From Anaerolineae bacterium (lineage in GTDB: Bacteria; Chloroflexota; Anaerolineae; E26-bin7), in NCBI GenBank assembly GCA_029933115.1, contig JAOZOT010000046.1:1-14581 (forward strand): a stretch of DNA of 14,581 nucleotides. Reading direction: 5' to 3'. How positions within the stretch are numbered: position 1 is the first letter of the stretch; each line of letters starts with the position of its first letter. Below the pieces are notes generated by a model that did not search any database, was not told where the DNA came from, and was given only the letters and a program-made list of their open reading frames with translations. Below are positions 1-6,141 of this stretch, in pieces. The translations under genes and the position numbers were made by a program.

Positions 1-55
1 ACCGAGATTTTGCTGCCTTCTGCACCCATGCAGTCTATCTCCGCAGCAGCAGGCG
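1..55. repeat. 55-bp direct repeat, copy at the window edge
   Basis: Bases 1-55 are identical to 1228-1282, and base 56 (c) differs from base 1283 (g). The spacing of 1227 bp is exactly 409 codons, so both copies are read in the same frame of the substrate-binding protein gene and encode the start of a binding domain. The match may continue past the left edge. If position 1 is a contig end, an exact match of this length could also mark an assembly-graph break inside a longer repeat. Confidence 0.9.
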
Positions 56-1445
56 CAGGCGGAGCACCACCGTACACTTCGGTTGCCTTGGCTTCCAGGC
101 GTTCCAGGATGGCATCGAGGTCGCCGCCGTTGACGTACTCGGTGATGGCCTGGAATTCGTCCATGCCCATGCCGCCGGGCAGCAGGTCGCCGGTGTCGAA
201 GGACACTGCGGGGGCGGCGGCCAGGGCGTCGGCCTTGCGTGCCGAGATAGGGTCGGTGTAGTCGGCGCCGGTGACCTTGTTGTTAGGTGAGAGGTCGAAG
301 CCGGAGGCGGCCCAGGCTTTTCCGCCCTCGGCGCCGGTCAGGTAGGCCACGATGGCGTGCACGGCGGGGGTATCGTTGAAGACGGCCATGGCGTCGCCGC
401 CCACCTGCATCGGAGCCGGTTCACCGCCCACTCCGGGCAGGACGAAGAAGTCGAAGTCTTTCTCGAACTCCAGGTCTGGGTATTGTCCTTTGATGACGTT
501 GCCTGCGAAGCCCGACTGCTTGACCATCATCGCCTGTGGTGGGTCGGCGAAGGGGGCGTAGATGGCGTCCAGGAAGCCGGTAGAGACGGTGCCTTTGGCG
601 CCGCCGAGGGCGTATTTGTCGTCCATGGCCCACTTGCCGTACATTTCCCAGGCTTGTTTGTTGAGGGGGTCGGTCCACGATACTTCGTGTTTGGCCAGCT
701 TGTTTTCGAAGTCGAGGCCGGCGATGCGCAGTCGGATGTCCTGGATAAAGTCGGAGCCGGTCCATCCGGTGGCTGCTCCTGACTCCATGCCCATTGAGAG
801 GGGCACATCCCCGTTCGCCGCCATCTCCTCCACCAAGGCTACAAAGTCCTCCCACGTCTCAGGCACTTCGTACCCCTTGGCTTCAAACACCGGCGGCGAG
901 TACCACACCAGGCTTTTCACGTCGGACTTGACGAAGAGGCCCAGGACTTTGCCGTCCACGGTGCCCAGTGCTTTCCAGGAGTCGGAGTAGTTTTCCAGGT
1001 GTGCTCCCACCTGGTCGAGCGGCACCAGTTTGTCCTTGTACTTGGCCAGTGAACCGGGGTTGGGCATCATCGAGATGTCGGGTGGGTTGCCGCCTTCGAC
1101 GCGGGTGGCCAACACTGCTTCCAGGTCACGGGTGCTTTCGTAGGCCATTTCGATTTGGCAGGCGTCCAGGACCGGCTTGAAGATTTCTTTGAACAGTTTT
1201 TCTTCTTCGCCGGACCACACTCCCAGCACCGAGATTTTGCTGCCTTCTGCACCCATGCAGTCTATCTCCGCAGCAGCAGGCGGAGCTTCAGTGGGTGCCT
1301 CCGTTGGCGCCTCGGTTGGAGGTGCCTCCGTTGGCGCCTCGGTCGGAGGCGGAGCCTCGGTCGGTGTGGGAGTTGGCCCGCAGGCGACGAGCGCCACGCT
1401 GACGATAACTACCAGGCTGATCAACCACATCATTCTCTTTGCCAT
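1..1445 (-). CDS. Sugar ABC transporter substrate-binding lipoprotein, 3' end beyond the window; second binding domain begins at the edge
   Basis: Partial gene read from 1445 down to the left edge with no stop (481 codons plus two bases). The start ATG has a strong SD, AAGGAGG at 1456-1462. The N-terminus is a lipoprotein signal (MAKR, hydrophobic stretch, lipobox L-V-A-C with Cys22), then a Thr/Glu/Ala/Pro linker (residues 24-57), then an extracellular solute-binding protein family 1 fold from about residue 60. Family-like motifs include VLGVWSGEEEKLF, RVEGGNPPDISMMPNPG, VDGKVLGLFVK and GWTGSDFIQD. It should bind a carbohydrate outside the cell and hand it to ABC permeases, which are not in the window. 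The first domain ends near residue 460 (ILERLEAKATEVYGG), a short Ala/Pro linker follows, and the sequence that opens domain 1 (AAAEIDCMGAEGSKISV) begins again. So the complete protein probably has at least two fused binding domains. The sugar cannot be told. It lies 175 bp downstream of lacI on the same strand, and I see no promoter of its own in the gap. Confidence 0.88.
   Translation of the reverse strand, partial: MAKRMMWLISLVVIVSVALVACGPTPTPTEAPPPTEAPTEAPPTEAPTEAPTEAPPAAAEIDCMGAEGSKISVLGVWSGEEEKLFKEIFKPVLDACQIEMAYESTRDLEAVLATRVEGGNPPDISMMPNPGSLAKYKDKLVPLDQVGAHLENYSDSWKALGTVDGKVLGLFVKSDVKSLVWYSPPVFEAKGYEVPETWEDFVALVEEMAANGDVPLSMGMESGAATGWTGSDFIQDIRLRIAGLDFENKLAKHEVSWTDPLNKQAWEMYGKWAMDDKYALGGAKGTVSTGFLDAIYAPFADPPQAMMVKQSGFAGNVIKGQYPDLEFEKDFDFFVLPGVGGEPAPMQVGGDAMAVFNDTPAVHAIVAYLTGAEGGKAWAASGFDLSPNNKVTGADYTDPISARKADALAAAPAVSFDTGDLLPGGMGMDEFQAITEYVNGGDLDAILERLEAKATEVYGGAPPAPAAAEIDCMGAEGSKIS
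1228..1282. repeat. 55-bp direct repeat, internal copy
   Basis: Partner of bases 1-55. It encodes the linker end and the first residues of the first solute-binding domain (AAAEIDCMGAEGSKISV). The identity is at DNA level without a single silent change, which suggests recent duplication, gene conversion or an assembly effect rather than old divergence. Confidence 0.9.
1294..1347. repeat. 27-bp tandem repeat (two units) coding the TEAP linker
   Basis: Units 1294-1320 and 1321-1347 differ by one base. They encode the Pro/Thr/Glu/Ala-rich spacer between the lipidated cysteine and the binding domain. A degenerate third part follows to about 1365. Such a minisatellite can change copy number and so the linker length. 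Confidence 0.75.
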
Positions 1446-1480
1446 TTCTTCTCTCCCTCCTTAAGTTGTGAACAGAAGCG

Positions 1481-1502
1481 TCTCAACGCTGAAACGTTGA
1501 GA
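1481..1502. promoter_or_regulatory. Perfect inverted repeat upstream of the substrate-binding protein gene; possible operator or hairpin
   Basis: Arms TCTCAACG (1481-1488) and CGTTGAGA (1495-1502) are perfectly complementary around a 6-base spacer. It lies 36-57 bp before the start codon at 1445 and about 120 bp after the lacI stop. The AACG/CGTT half-sites recall LacI-family operators, but the 6-base spacer is wider than usual for that family, so it could instead be a hairpin in a lacI-SBP transcript. Confidence 0.4.
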
Positions 1503-1620
1503 TTTTGGATCACCAGAATAGCCTCGTCCATCACCTCCTCTCTTCCTGCAATCGTCTTCCAAATGGAATAGCGTCTCCTAATTTACGCTTGTCCGCTCCG
1601 AGCACTCGACCTCGCCCTCT

Positions 1621-2664
1621 TTAATCTCTGACAGGGCCACTTCCACCACAAGACCGGCGTATCACCAGTTCGCTTTCCAACAACATTCGCCTTTCTACAG
1701 GCTCATCATTAATCAGCCGAATCAGCAAATCGCCGGCAGCCCAACCCAGGCCGTAGGCCGGCAGACGCACTGTGGTCAAAGGGGGAGAGACGTAGGCAGC
1801 GAGGAAAAGGTCATCAAAGCCGACGAGAGCCACGTCTTGCGGGATACGTACCCCGCACTCCCGCACGGCGGTCATCGCGCCCAGGGCTACCACGTCGCTG
1901 GCCACAAAGACCGCACTGGGCGGGGAGGGGAGAGCCAGAAGGCTTTCCATCGCCTTCCGGCCGCTCTCTGGGGAAAACTCACCATAGCGTATCAACCCTT
2001 CATCAAGGGGTAACCCGGCCTCTTGCAAGGCCTGGCGGTAGCCTGCCAATCTGTCCTGGGAGGACGTATACGAGAGGGGGGCGTTGGTGATCAGGCCAAT
2101 GCGGCGGTGTCCCAGCCCAATGAGATGACTCACGGCCTTGCGAGCACCGCCAACGTTATCAACGTCAACGAAGGGGAGAGCGCAATCTGGCAGGCGGCCG
2201 TGAAGGACAAGGGGGTATCCTTCTTCGTGAAGGCGGTAGAGTTGATGGTCATTGGAGCGGGGACCAGAGACGATCAGACCATCCACGTGTTGCTCGCGCA
2301 ACAGGCTCACGTAGGCTGCTTCGCCCGTCTTGTCCCCTGTACTCTGGAAGACCACGCGGTAGCCTTCTTGATGGGCTAGGTCGCTCACGCCACGCAGGAA
2401 GGAGGGGAGGAAGGCATCAGCTATGAGGTGGTCTCGTTGCTCGCAGAGGACGAGGCCAATACGACAGGTTTTACCGCTGGCCAGGATGCGGGCCGCAGAG
2501 GTGGGGTAATAATCGAGTTGTCGGGCAGCTTCCAGCACCCGTTGGCGTGTCTCCTCGGTGATTTTTACGCCCGGTACGTTGTTGAGCACAAAGGAGACCG
2601 TCGTCCGTGACACGCCGGCCAGATCGGCGACATCCTGACTTGTCGCCTGTTTCTTCTTGGGCAT
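1621..2664 (-). CDS. LacI-family transcriptional repressor
   Basis: A 347-residue protein of normal length for the LacI/GalR family. Residues about 8-28 form the helix-turn-helix (TSQDVADLAGVSRTTVSFVL), followed by the hinge region to about residue 62 (RILASGKTCRIGLV). The rest is a periplasmic-binding-protein-like effector domain with family-typical stretches: VDVDNVGGARKAVSHLIGLG, ASDVVALGAMTAV, and DVALVGFDDLFLAAYVSPPLTTVR near the C-terminus. It probably binds a sugar or sugar phosphate and releases DNA. It is transcribed toward the sugar-binding lipoprotein gene and most likely controls it. A near-consensus promoter with an overlapping dyad lies about 300 bp upstream (2965-3008), which suggests autoregulation. 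A purine-rich SD (GGGGAGAGGG) precedes the ATG. The effector is unknown. Confidence 0.93.
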   Translation of the reverse strand: MPKKKQATSQDVADLAGVSRTTVSFVLNNVPGVKITEETRQRVLEAARQLDYYPTSAARILASGKTCRIGLVLCEQRDHLIADAFLPSFLRGVSDLAHQEGYRVVFQSTGDKTGEAAYVSLLREQHVDGLIVSGPRSNDHQLYRLHEEGYPLVLHGRLPDCALPFVDVDNVGGARKAVSHLIGLGHRRIGLITNAPLSYTSSQDRLAGYRQALQEAGLPLDEGLIRYGEFSPESGRKAMESLLALPSPPSAVFVASDVVALGAMTAVRECGVRIPQDVALVGFDDLFLAAYVSPPLTTVRLPAYGLGWAAGDLLIRLINDEPVERRMLLESELVIRRSCGGSGPVRD

Positions 2665-2737
2665 CTGCCCTCTCCCCTCTCCAGCTAGCTCGGTAAAGAG
2701 CGTTCGGAAACCTGCTGCTGGGCCTTATGCTGGGTAA

Positions 2738-2933
2738 TAGTTTTGTGAGGGCATTCGGCCCGGCCCCCGAGCTAAAGCTCAGGGCTGAGCAACTCAAGCC
2801 CGCTGAAGCGGGCTATCGAGCTGCGCAGATGGCCGTTTAGGGCGCTTTCAGCGCCCTTCCCCTGCTCAGCCTGGCGATTTATCGCCAGGCGGGAGGCGGT
2901 GACTGCCCTCATAGACAGTTGCTCACAAAACTA
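2738..2933. repeat. Hairpin-rich intergenic element with 12-bp terminal inverted repeats, inside the lacI leader
   Basis: Ends TAGTTTTGTGAG (2738-2749) and CTCACAAAACTA (2922-2933) are perfect inverted repeats. The adjoining TGAGGGCA (2746-2753) has a second partner TGCCCTCA (2904-2911). Inside are four ordered hairpins: GAGC-TAAA-GCTC (2769-2780), AGCCCGC-TGAA-GCGGGCT (2797-2814), GGGCGCT-TTC-AGCGCCC (2840-2856) and GCCTGGCGA-TTTA-TCGCCAGGC (2869-2890). I see no coding potential. It fills most of the 270 bp between lacI and its promoter. It resembles a dispersed palindromic or MITE-like repeat, and the same loop types recur at 10688-10750 and 12814-12868. Confidence 0.7.
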
Positions 2934-2964
2934 AAGTGTTACTGTGCCAGCTAACGCGGTTTAG

Positions 2965-2976
2965 TAACTCGCGTTA
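2965..2976. promoter_or_regulatory. Candidate LacI-type operator overlapping the lacI transcription start
   Basis: TAACTCGCGTTA is a near-perfect 12-bp palindrome (one mismatched pair) with the central CG step typical of LacI-family operators. Its right half, CGCGTTA, also pairs with TAACGCG at 2952-2958, giving a second wider dyad. It covers about -3 to +9 of the minus-strand promoter at 2980-3008, a position suited to repression. Confidence 0.55.
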
Positions 2977-2979
2977 ATT

Positions 2980-3008
2980 ATTATATCACCAAATCGTTTC
3001 GTTGTCAA
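2980..3008 (-). promoter_or_regulatory. Consensus sigma-70 promoter for lacI (and probably the substrate-binding protein gene)
   Basis: On the minus strand TTGACA (3008-3003) is followed after exactly 17 bases by TATAAT (2985-2980), both perfect consensus hexamers. Transcription would start near 2973, giving a leader of about 310 nt before lacI. Confidence 0.8.
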
Positions 3009-3104
3009 GGGCTTGACTTTACCGCTCTTCGTCATCTTGAACGGCCACCGGAAAACCTGTCAGGTCTTAATGAGTTGCAGGAAAAGTCAAGCTATGGCCT
3101 TTTT

Positions 3105-3133
3105 TTGACAATGATGCTGGTTTCTGATAAAAT
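3105..3133 (+). promoter_or_regulatory. Sigma-70 promoter of the por-nuo operon
   Basis: TTGACA (3105-3110), 17 bases, TAAAAT (3128-3133), one base off consensus. It diverges from the lacI promoter, with the two -35 boxes about 100 bp apart. The start would be near 3139-3141, leaving a leader of about 245 nt before porG. Confidence 0.75.
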
Positions 3134-3135
3134 AA

Positions 3136-3203
3136 CTTGGTTCGAGTTCTCAGTATAGGTGACATAGTTGGGTGGCCGTCAGACGTACATCGTCTGAACC
3201 AAG
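3136..3203 (+). ncRNA. Structured 5' leader domain of the por-nuo operon (unclassified)
   Basis: CTTGGTTC (3136-3143) is complementary to GAACCAAG (3196-3203), and TCAGACG (3179-3185) to CGTCTGA (3191-3197) with loop TACAT. The two pairings overlap by two bases at 3196-3197 and so compete. The predicted start falls inside the first arm, so the outer stem may be only partly transcribed. I compared it by eye with consensus elements of several riboswitch classes and recognised none. Confidence 0.35.
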
Positions 3204-3220
3204 GGGAGTGGACTTGAGGC

Positions 3221-3261
3221 AGGGTTGGATACCCCGCAGAAGGGTAGCTAACCCTCTTTTT
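3221..3261 (+). terminator. Intrinsic-terminator-like hairpin in the por-nuo leader (possible attenuator)
   Basis: Arms 3221-3234 and 3242-3255 pair almost throughout: AGGGTT with AACCCT, two further pairs including one G-U, one mismatch, then TACCC with GGGTA. The loop is seven bases. One C and five T (3257-3261) follow directly. It lies about 80-120 nt after the predicted start and 125 nt before porG, so it would either attenuate the operon or end a short RNA. Confidence 0.55.
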
Positions 3262-3285
3262 CCGCTTTAGTAAAAGTTCCTGCTC

Positions 3286-3360
3286 TCCGCATCGCTCGCA
3301 GCGGATTTGCAAATTCACCGCCTGAGCCGGGGTTTGCAATCCGGTGGGAGCAACTGCGGA
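3286..3360 (+). ncRNA. Second stem-loop domain just before the porG ribosome-binding site
   Basis: Outer arms TCCGCA (3286-3291) and TGCGGA (3355-3360) enclose a ten-pair stem with one bulged T: GGAT plus TGCAAA (3303-3313) against TTTGCA plus ATCC (3333-3342). It ends 13 bases before the porG SD at 3374-3380. Function is unknown. It may be part of the same leader RNA as the terminator-like hairpin. Confidence 0.4.
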
Positions 3361-3385
3361 AAGCGAGGAGACGAGGAGGTCAGGA

Positions 3386-3958
3386 ATGAGCAAACTTACA
3401 GAAATCCGCTGGCATGGACGCGGTGGACAGGGGGTGGTGACCGCCGGCAAACTTTTGGCCGAGACCGCCCTGGGGACCGGCCAGTATTTTCAAGCTTTCC
3501 CAGACTACGGCCCGGAGCGAATGGGAGCACCTATCCGAGCTTATACCCGTCTCAGTTCAGAGCCCATTGACCTGCACTGTCAGATCGAGGAACCCAACGT
3601 GGTGTTGGTGCTAGATCCGACGCTACTGGGCACGGTCAACGTCACCGAGGGGCTGAAAGAAGACGGTATCCTGCTGGTCAACACCAACAAGACGCCGGCC
3701 GAGATCCGTGAAATGCTAGGGCTTAAGACAGGAAAGGTCTTCACCGTAGATGCCAGCCACATCGCCATCGAGGAGATGGGCAGAGAGATCACCAATACCC
3801 CCATGATTGGGGCTTTTGCCAAGGCCACCGGCCTATTCGATCTGGATGCCCTCATCGAGCAAACCCGTCACCGTTTCGCCAAATCCATGACGACCGAGGT
3901 GATTGAGGCCAACGTGAGAGCCATTAAACGCGCCGCCGCAGAGGTACAAGAAGGATAA
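3386..3958 (+). CDS. porG: Pyruvate (2-oxoacid):acceptor oxidoreductase, gamma subunit
   Basis: 190 residues, the usual size for a stand-alone gamma subunit. The start at 3386 is preceded by AGGAGGT (3374-3380); an in-frame ATG at 3344 adds 14 residues unlike the family and lacks such a site. Residues 11-16 are the family's GRGGQG, 39-49 PDYGPERMGAP, followed by NVVLVLDPTLL and, later, TNTPMIGAFAKATG. In the four-subunit PFOR this subunit packs against the alpha and beta subunits and takes part in CoA handling. It is the first gene of a six-gene cluster, followed after 74 bp by porD. The specificity (pyruvate rather than 2-oxoisovalerate or 2-oxoglutarate) is inferred mainly from the alpha and beta subunits. 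Confidence 0.93.
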   Translation: MSKLTEIRWHGRGGQGVVTAGKLLAETALGTGQYFQAFPDYGPERMGAPIRAYTRLSSEPIDLHCQIEEPNVVLVLDPTLLGTVNVTEGLKEDGILLVNTNKTPAEIREMLGLKTGKVFTVDASHIAIEEMGREITNTPMIGAFAKATGLFDLDALIEQTRHRFAKSMTTEVIEANVRAIKRAAAEVQEG

Positions 3959-4032
3959 GTCTCAAGGACCGGCGAGAGCGAGCTGCGATTACTGAGCCAA
4001 GAGATGCGGAAGCGCGGAAAGGGAGGATACTT

Positions 4033-4326
4033 ATGCCTGAGTTAAAAGGTTGGAAAGACATCCCTATCGGGGGATTGATCGTGGAAGCCGGCAACGCCGT
4101 AGAGTACATGACCGGCGGTTGGCGGGCTTTCCGTCCTGTAAGAGATGCCACAAAGTGCATCCATTGTCTGATGTGCTGGGTTTTTTGTCCCGATTCGAGC
4201 ATCATGATCCAGGACTCCCAGATGGCAGGATTCGACCTGGACCATTGCAAAGGCTGCGGCATTTGTGCTGCCCAGTGCCCCACCCAATGCATAGAGATGG
4301 TCGAAGAAGGCCGAATCGAGGACTGA
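4033..4326 (+). CDS. porD: Pyruvate oxidoreductase delta subunit, 2x[4Fe-4S] ferredoxin type
   Basis: 97 residues. Two complete [4Fe-4S] motifs are visible: C42-x2-C45-x2-C48-x3-C52-P and C72-x2-C75-x2-C78-x3-C82-P. The N-terminal 30 residues with GW(K/R) and the GGWRAFRPV stretch match PorD proteins. It carries electrons between the PorB cluster and acceptors outside the core. SD GGGAGG at 4021-4026, six bases before ATG. The stop overlaps the SD of porA (AAGGAGG at 4326-4332), so translation is probably coupled. Confidence 0.95.
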   Translation: MPELKGWKDIPIGGLIVEAGNAVEYMTGGWRAFRPVRDATKCIHCLMCWVFCPDSSIMIQDSQMAGFDLDHCKGCGICAAQCPTQCIEMVEEGRIED

Positions 4327-4339
4327 AGGAGGAACCCAA

Positions 4340-5530
4340 ATGAGAGAATACTTGGCCATTGATGGCAACACAGCCATAGCGACGGCCATGCGTCAGATAA
4401 ACCCGGACGTGGTGGCCGCCTATCCCATTACCCCGCAGACTTCTACTGTCCAGACCTTCTCCCAGTTTGTGGCCGATGGTCTGGTGGACACCGAGTTTGT
4501 GACCGTTGAGAGCGAGCACAGCGCCATGAGCGCTTGCGTGGGGGCGGCAGCGGCCGGCGCGCGAGTGATGACCGCTACCTCATCGGCCGGCTTGGCCCTC
4601 ATGTGGGAGATAGTTTACGTGGCTGCCAGCAACCGTCTGCCTATCGTGATGCTGGTGGTCAATCGCGCTCTCTCCGCTCCCATCAACATCCACTGTGATC
4701 ACTCAGACAGCATGGGCGCCCGAGACGCCGGCTGGATACAAATCTTCTCGGAGAACCCCCAGGAATCCTACGACAATATGATTCAGGCTGTGCGCATCGC
4801 TGAGCACCCCGATGTACTGCTGCCGGTGATGGTCTGCCACGATGGGTTTATCACCAGCCACGGCCTGGAGCGAGTGGAAATTTTCGACGAGGGAGAGGTC
4901 AGAGACTTTATCGGCACTTATAAACCCCAGATGCCCACCCTGTTGGACATTGACAACCCGGTGACCTATGGCCCCCTAGACTTCTATGACTATTACTATG
5001 AGCATAAACGCCAACAGGTGGAGGCCATGAGGCACGCCAAGCCGGTCATCATCGAGGTGGGCAGGGAGTTTGGCCGGAAGTTTGGCCGCAGTTACAGCCT
5101 GTTCGAGACCCACTGTCTGGAAGATGCCGAGGTGGCCATCGTGGTACTTTCCTCCACAGCGGGCACAACCAGGGTAATGGTGGACCGACTGCGGGCCCAA
5201 GGGCTCAAGGTGGGCTTGCTCAAGCCCCGGGTCTTTCGCCCCTTCCCCGCTCAGGAACTGGTGGAGGCCCTGTCCCACGTCAAGGCCATCGGGGTGATGG
5301 ATCGCTCTATCTCCTTTGGCTCCATGAACAACGCCGGCCCTCTCTTCCTGGAGTTGTGCGCGGCCCTCAAGATCTACGGCGGCGACATGCCCATAGTTGA
5401 CTATGTCTTTGGCCTGGGTGGTCGTGACATCGTTCCTTCTCAGATCGAACAGGTGGCTCACGAGCTGCTCAAGATTGCCGAGACCGGGGAGCGTGGAGAA
5501 GTGGTGCGCTACCTTGGAGTCAGGGAGTAG
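4340..5530 (+). CDS. porA: Pyruvate oxidoreductase alpha subunit
   Basis: 396 residues, normal for PorA. Residues 28-34 YPITPQT, 57-62 ESEHSA (with a Glu placed as the one that activates thiamine diphosphate in this family), 80-84 TSSAG, and 116-133 NIHCDHSDSMGARDAGWI are the characteristic substrate and cofactor segments. The stretch YYEHKRQQVEAM with EVGREFGRKFGRSY in the middle is like pyruvate-type enzymes. Together with PorB it forms the active site that oxidatively decarboxylates pyruvate with CoA. In most four-gene por operons porB follows directly. Here nuoE and nuoF are placed between, and porB is part of a fusion. Confidence 0.95.
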   Translation: MREYLAIDGNTAIATAMRQINPDVVAAYPITPQTSTVQTFSQFVADGLVDTEFVTVESEHSAMSACVGAAAAGARVMTATSSAGLALMWEIVYVAASNRLPIVMLVVNRALSAPINIHCDHSDSMGARDAGWIQIFSENPQESYDNMIQAVRIAEHPDVLLPVMVCHDGFITSHGLERVEIFDEGEVRDFIGTYKPQMPTLLDIDNPVTYGPLDFYDYYYEHKRQQVEAMRHAKPVIIEVGREFGRKFGRSYSLFETHCLEDAEVAIVVLSSTAGTTRVMVDRLRAQGLKVGLLKPRVFRPFPAQELVEALSHVKAIGVMDRSISFGSMNNAGPLFLELCAALKIYGGDMPIVDYVFGLGGRDIVPSQIEQVAHELLKIAETGERGEVVRYLGVRE

Positions 5531-5573
5531 GCGCGTGAAGCGTGCAGCGCAAGACGTTAGGAGGACAAGTTTC

Positions 5574-6029
5574 ATGGAAGACATGGCTAGAATTGATGCT
5601 ATCATCGCTGATTATCGGGGCAAGACGAGCGGGCTGACGACGATCCTACAGCACATCCAGGACGAGTACAACTATCTGTCCCCTCAGGCGATGGAGCGCG
5701 TTGCAGAGAAGCTGGGATTGCCTCTATCTCAGGTCCTGCACGTGGCTACTTTTTACAAGGCTTTCAGCTTGGAGCCCCGAGGCAAGCACCTGATCACAGT
5801 CTGCCTGGGCACTGCCTGCCATGTGCGAGGCGGCGTGCGTTTGGTGGAACAGATCGAGCGTCTGCTCAAGGTCAGAGCCGGTGAAACCACTCCCGACAGG
5901 CAATTTACGCTGGAGACGGTCAACTGCGTGGGTTCCTGTGCCCTGGGGCCGGTGATGATAGTGGACGGTGAATACTACGGGAAGATGATCCCCAGCAAGG
6001 TGGAGCGCGTGCTCAAAAAGTATCAGTAG
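5574..6029 (+). CDS. nuoE: NuoE/HndA/HydC-type [2Fe-2S] thioredoxin-like subunit
   Basis: 151 residues from the ATG at 5574, which has AGGAGG at 5559-5564; the open frame extends further upstream only because it overlaps porA in another frame. An N-terminal helical part is followed by a thioredoxin-like fold with the four cluster ligands C77, C82, C118 and C122 (CLGTAC ... CVGSC). In complex I and in HndABCD/HydABC-type enzymes this subunit holds a [2Fe-2S] cluster next to the flavin of NuoF. Its place directly before nuoF and inside a por operon indicates it is part of a pyruvate-oxidising complex, not of a respiratory complex I, none of whose other subunits appear here. Confidence 0.93.
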   Translation: MEDMARIDAIIADYRGKTSGLTTILQHIQDEYNYLSPQAMERVAEKLGLPLSQVLHVATFYKAFSLEPRGKHLITVCLGTACHVRGGVRLVEQIERLLKVRAGETTPDRQFTLETVNCVGSCALGPVMIVDGEYYGKMIPSKVERVLKKYQ

Positions 6030-6141
6030 ATCGCAATTTGCTCCTTCTGGATCGCCAAATCCAGCGGTCTGGTGGTGGATCTGGCGACTCCCGTTAACTT
6101 AAGTACGTGTAACAGCGAACCTTCAAGGAAGGGATGTAGAT

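Noticed and set aside
1430..1531. 33-codon minus-strand open frame overlapping the start of the binding-protein gene
   Set aside because: AGGAGG is only two bases from its ATG, too close for normal initiation, and the frame is explained by chance between two real genes.
3136..3360. Known riboswitch (TPP, cobalamin, SAM, THF, T-box) before porG
   Set aside because: None of the conserved core strings of these classes could be found by eye, so I report only an unclassified leader.
3067..3450. 127-codon minus-strand open frame across the por leader
   Set aside because: It overlaps the divergent promoter, the terminator-like hairpin and the start of porG, and has no family resemblance.
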